The notes below the pieces were generated by a model. That model was not told where the DNA came from. It did not search any database and saw only the letters and a program-made list of their open reading frames with translations. From contig CAYYZY010000001.1 of assembly GCA_964475955.1 (NCBI GenBank), positions 1 through 64,000 of the forward strand: 64,000 nt of DNA. The letters run 5' to 3'. Below are positions 63,726-64,000 of this stretch, piece after piece. Made by a program: the position numbers and the translations under genes. The number at the start of each line of letters is the position of its first letter. Within the stretch, counting starts at the first letter, position 1. This DNA comes from DATKZH01 sp964475955 (GTDB lineage Bacteria; Planctomycetota; Planctomycetia; Pirellulales; Thermoguttaceae).

Positions 63726-64000
63726 CCGGGTTGAGCCTCTTCGCGCACGCGCTGCATGGGAAATGACGGTGCGCGATCCGGCACGAACTGTAGGGAACGC
63801 CCTGCGAGAGCGGAGCATCCGCGTCGCCCACGCCGCAGGGGATTCGCTCCGCACGGGTCGCGGCGCTTCGGCGCCGAAGCGCGGCGGTTCGAACTCGGGT
63901 CCTTGGCCTTCTTTCGTTTTCAATGCCCCCCCGCAGAGCACATCCACACCACTCTAAATGGTCACCCACTCCCCATCCGTGTCCCGAAACCGCTCCCGGT
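63726..64000. other. window end, no gene recognised
   Basis: Contains GTAGGGAACGCCCTGCG (about 63790), a relative of the hairpin element at 9536. No coding sequence was recognised. Confidence 0.4.

Overview
The window reads as a chromosomal segment of a high-GC planctomycete. The evidence is a surface or secreted protein whose N-terminus carries the planctomycete F-E-x-L-E-x-R-x-L-L signature (start at 5025, minus), Tat-signal Gfo/Idh/MocA and aldo/keto reductases, a formylglycine-type sulfatase, small basic and zinc-ribbon proteins typical of the phylum, and several copies of long palindromic repeats built on an ACCAACCCGAAGCG core. No rRNA, tRNA, CRISPR array, prophage or intact transposase was found.

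Region 1-9.4 kb: the 3' part of a UvrD-type helicase, a Nudix CoA pyrophosphatase, a Tat-exported Gfo/Idh/MocA oxidoreductase, a probably frameshifted LEPR-type protein, and a two-gene sialic-acid cassette (secreted sialidase, then a kelch/sodium-solute-symporter fusion). Region 9.7-15 kb: serC, two overlapping small membrane proteins, an aldo/keto reductase, and a tightly overlapping three-gene minus-strand cassette headed by a TIGR04255 protein. Region 15-21 kb: carbohydrate genes (DUF6259-like protein, GH28-like enzyme, AGE-family epimerase). Region 21-27.4 kb: holB, two small proteins, proC, a long gene-poor stretch, bioA and a STAS-domain protein.

Region 27.7-35.3 kb is the fatty-acid block: rpmF, fabD, fabG, acpP, fabF, then a secretin-like secreted protein and a second ketosynthase-like protein whose catalytic Cys is replaced by Glu. 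Region 35.4-45 kb is the translation block: nusA, infB, rbfA, an endonuclease III-like protein with a histone H1-like tail, a large TPR protein, and a YebC-type protein. Region 45-49.3 kb: DUF4416, a polyprenyl-phosphate sugar-1-phosphate transferase and an O-antigen-ligase/polymerase, joined by overlapping stop/start codons. Region 49.7-53.1 kb: a DUF1573 protein and a tetrahaem lipoprotein with a metallophosphatase-like domain. Region 53.2-60 kb: sulfatase, FGGY kinase, Gfo/Idh/MocA oxidoreductase, a small basic protein and a GT2/TPR protein. Region 60-63 kb: a broken ion-channel gene, argJ and argC. The last kilobase holds only a discoidin-like 3' remnant.

The gene content suggests a heterotroph that degrades complex, partly sulfated or sialylated glycans. 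Housekeeping blocks (fatty acids, translation, Arg/Pro/Ser/biotin synthesis) sit between accessory genes. Dispersed palindromic elements lie directly after several stop codons. All family assignments come from motif recognition by eye; no database search was run.
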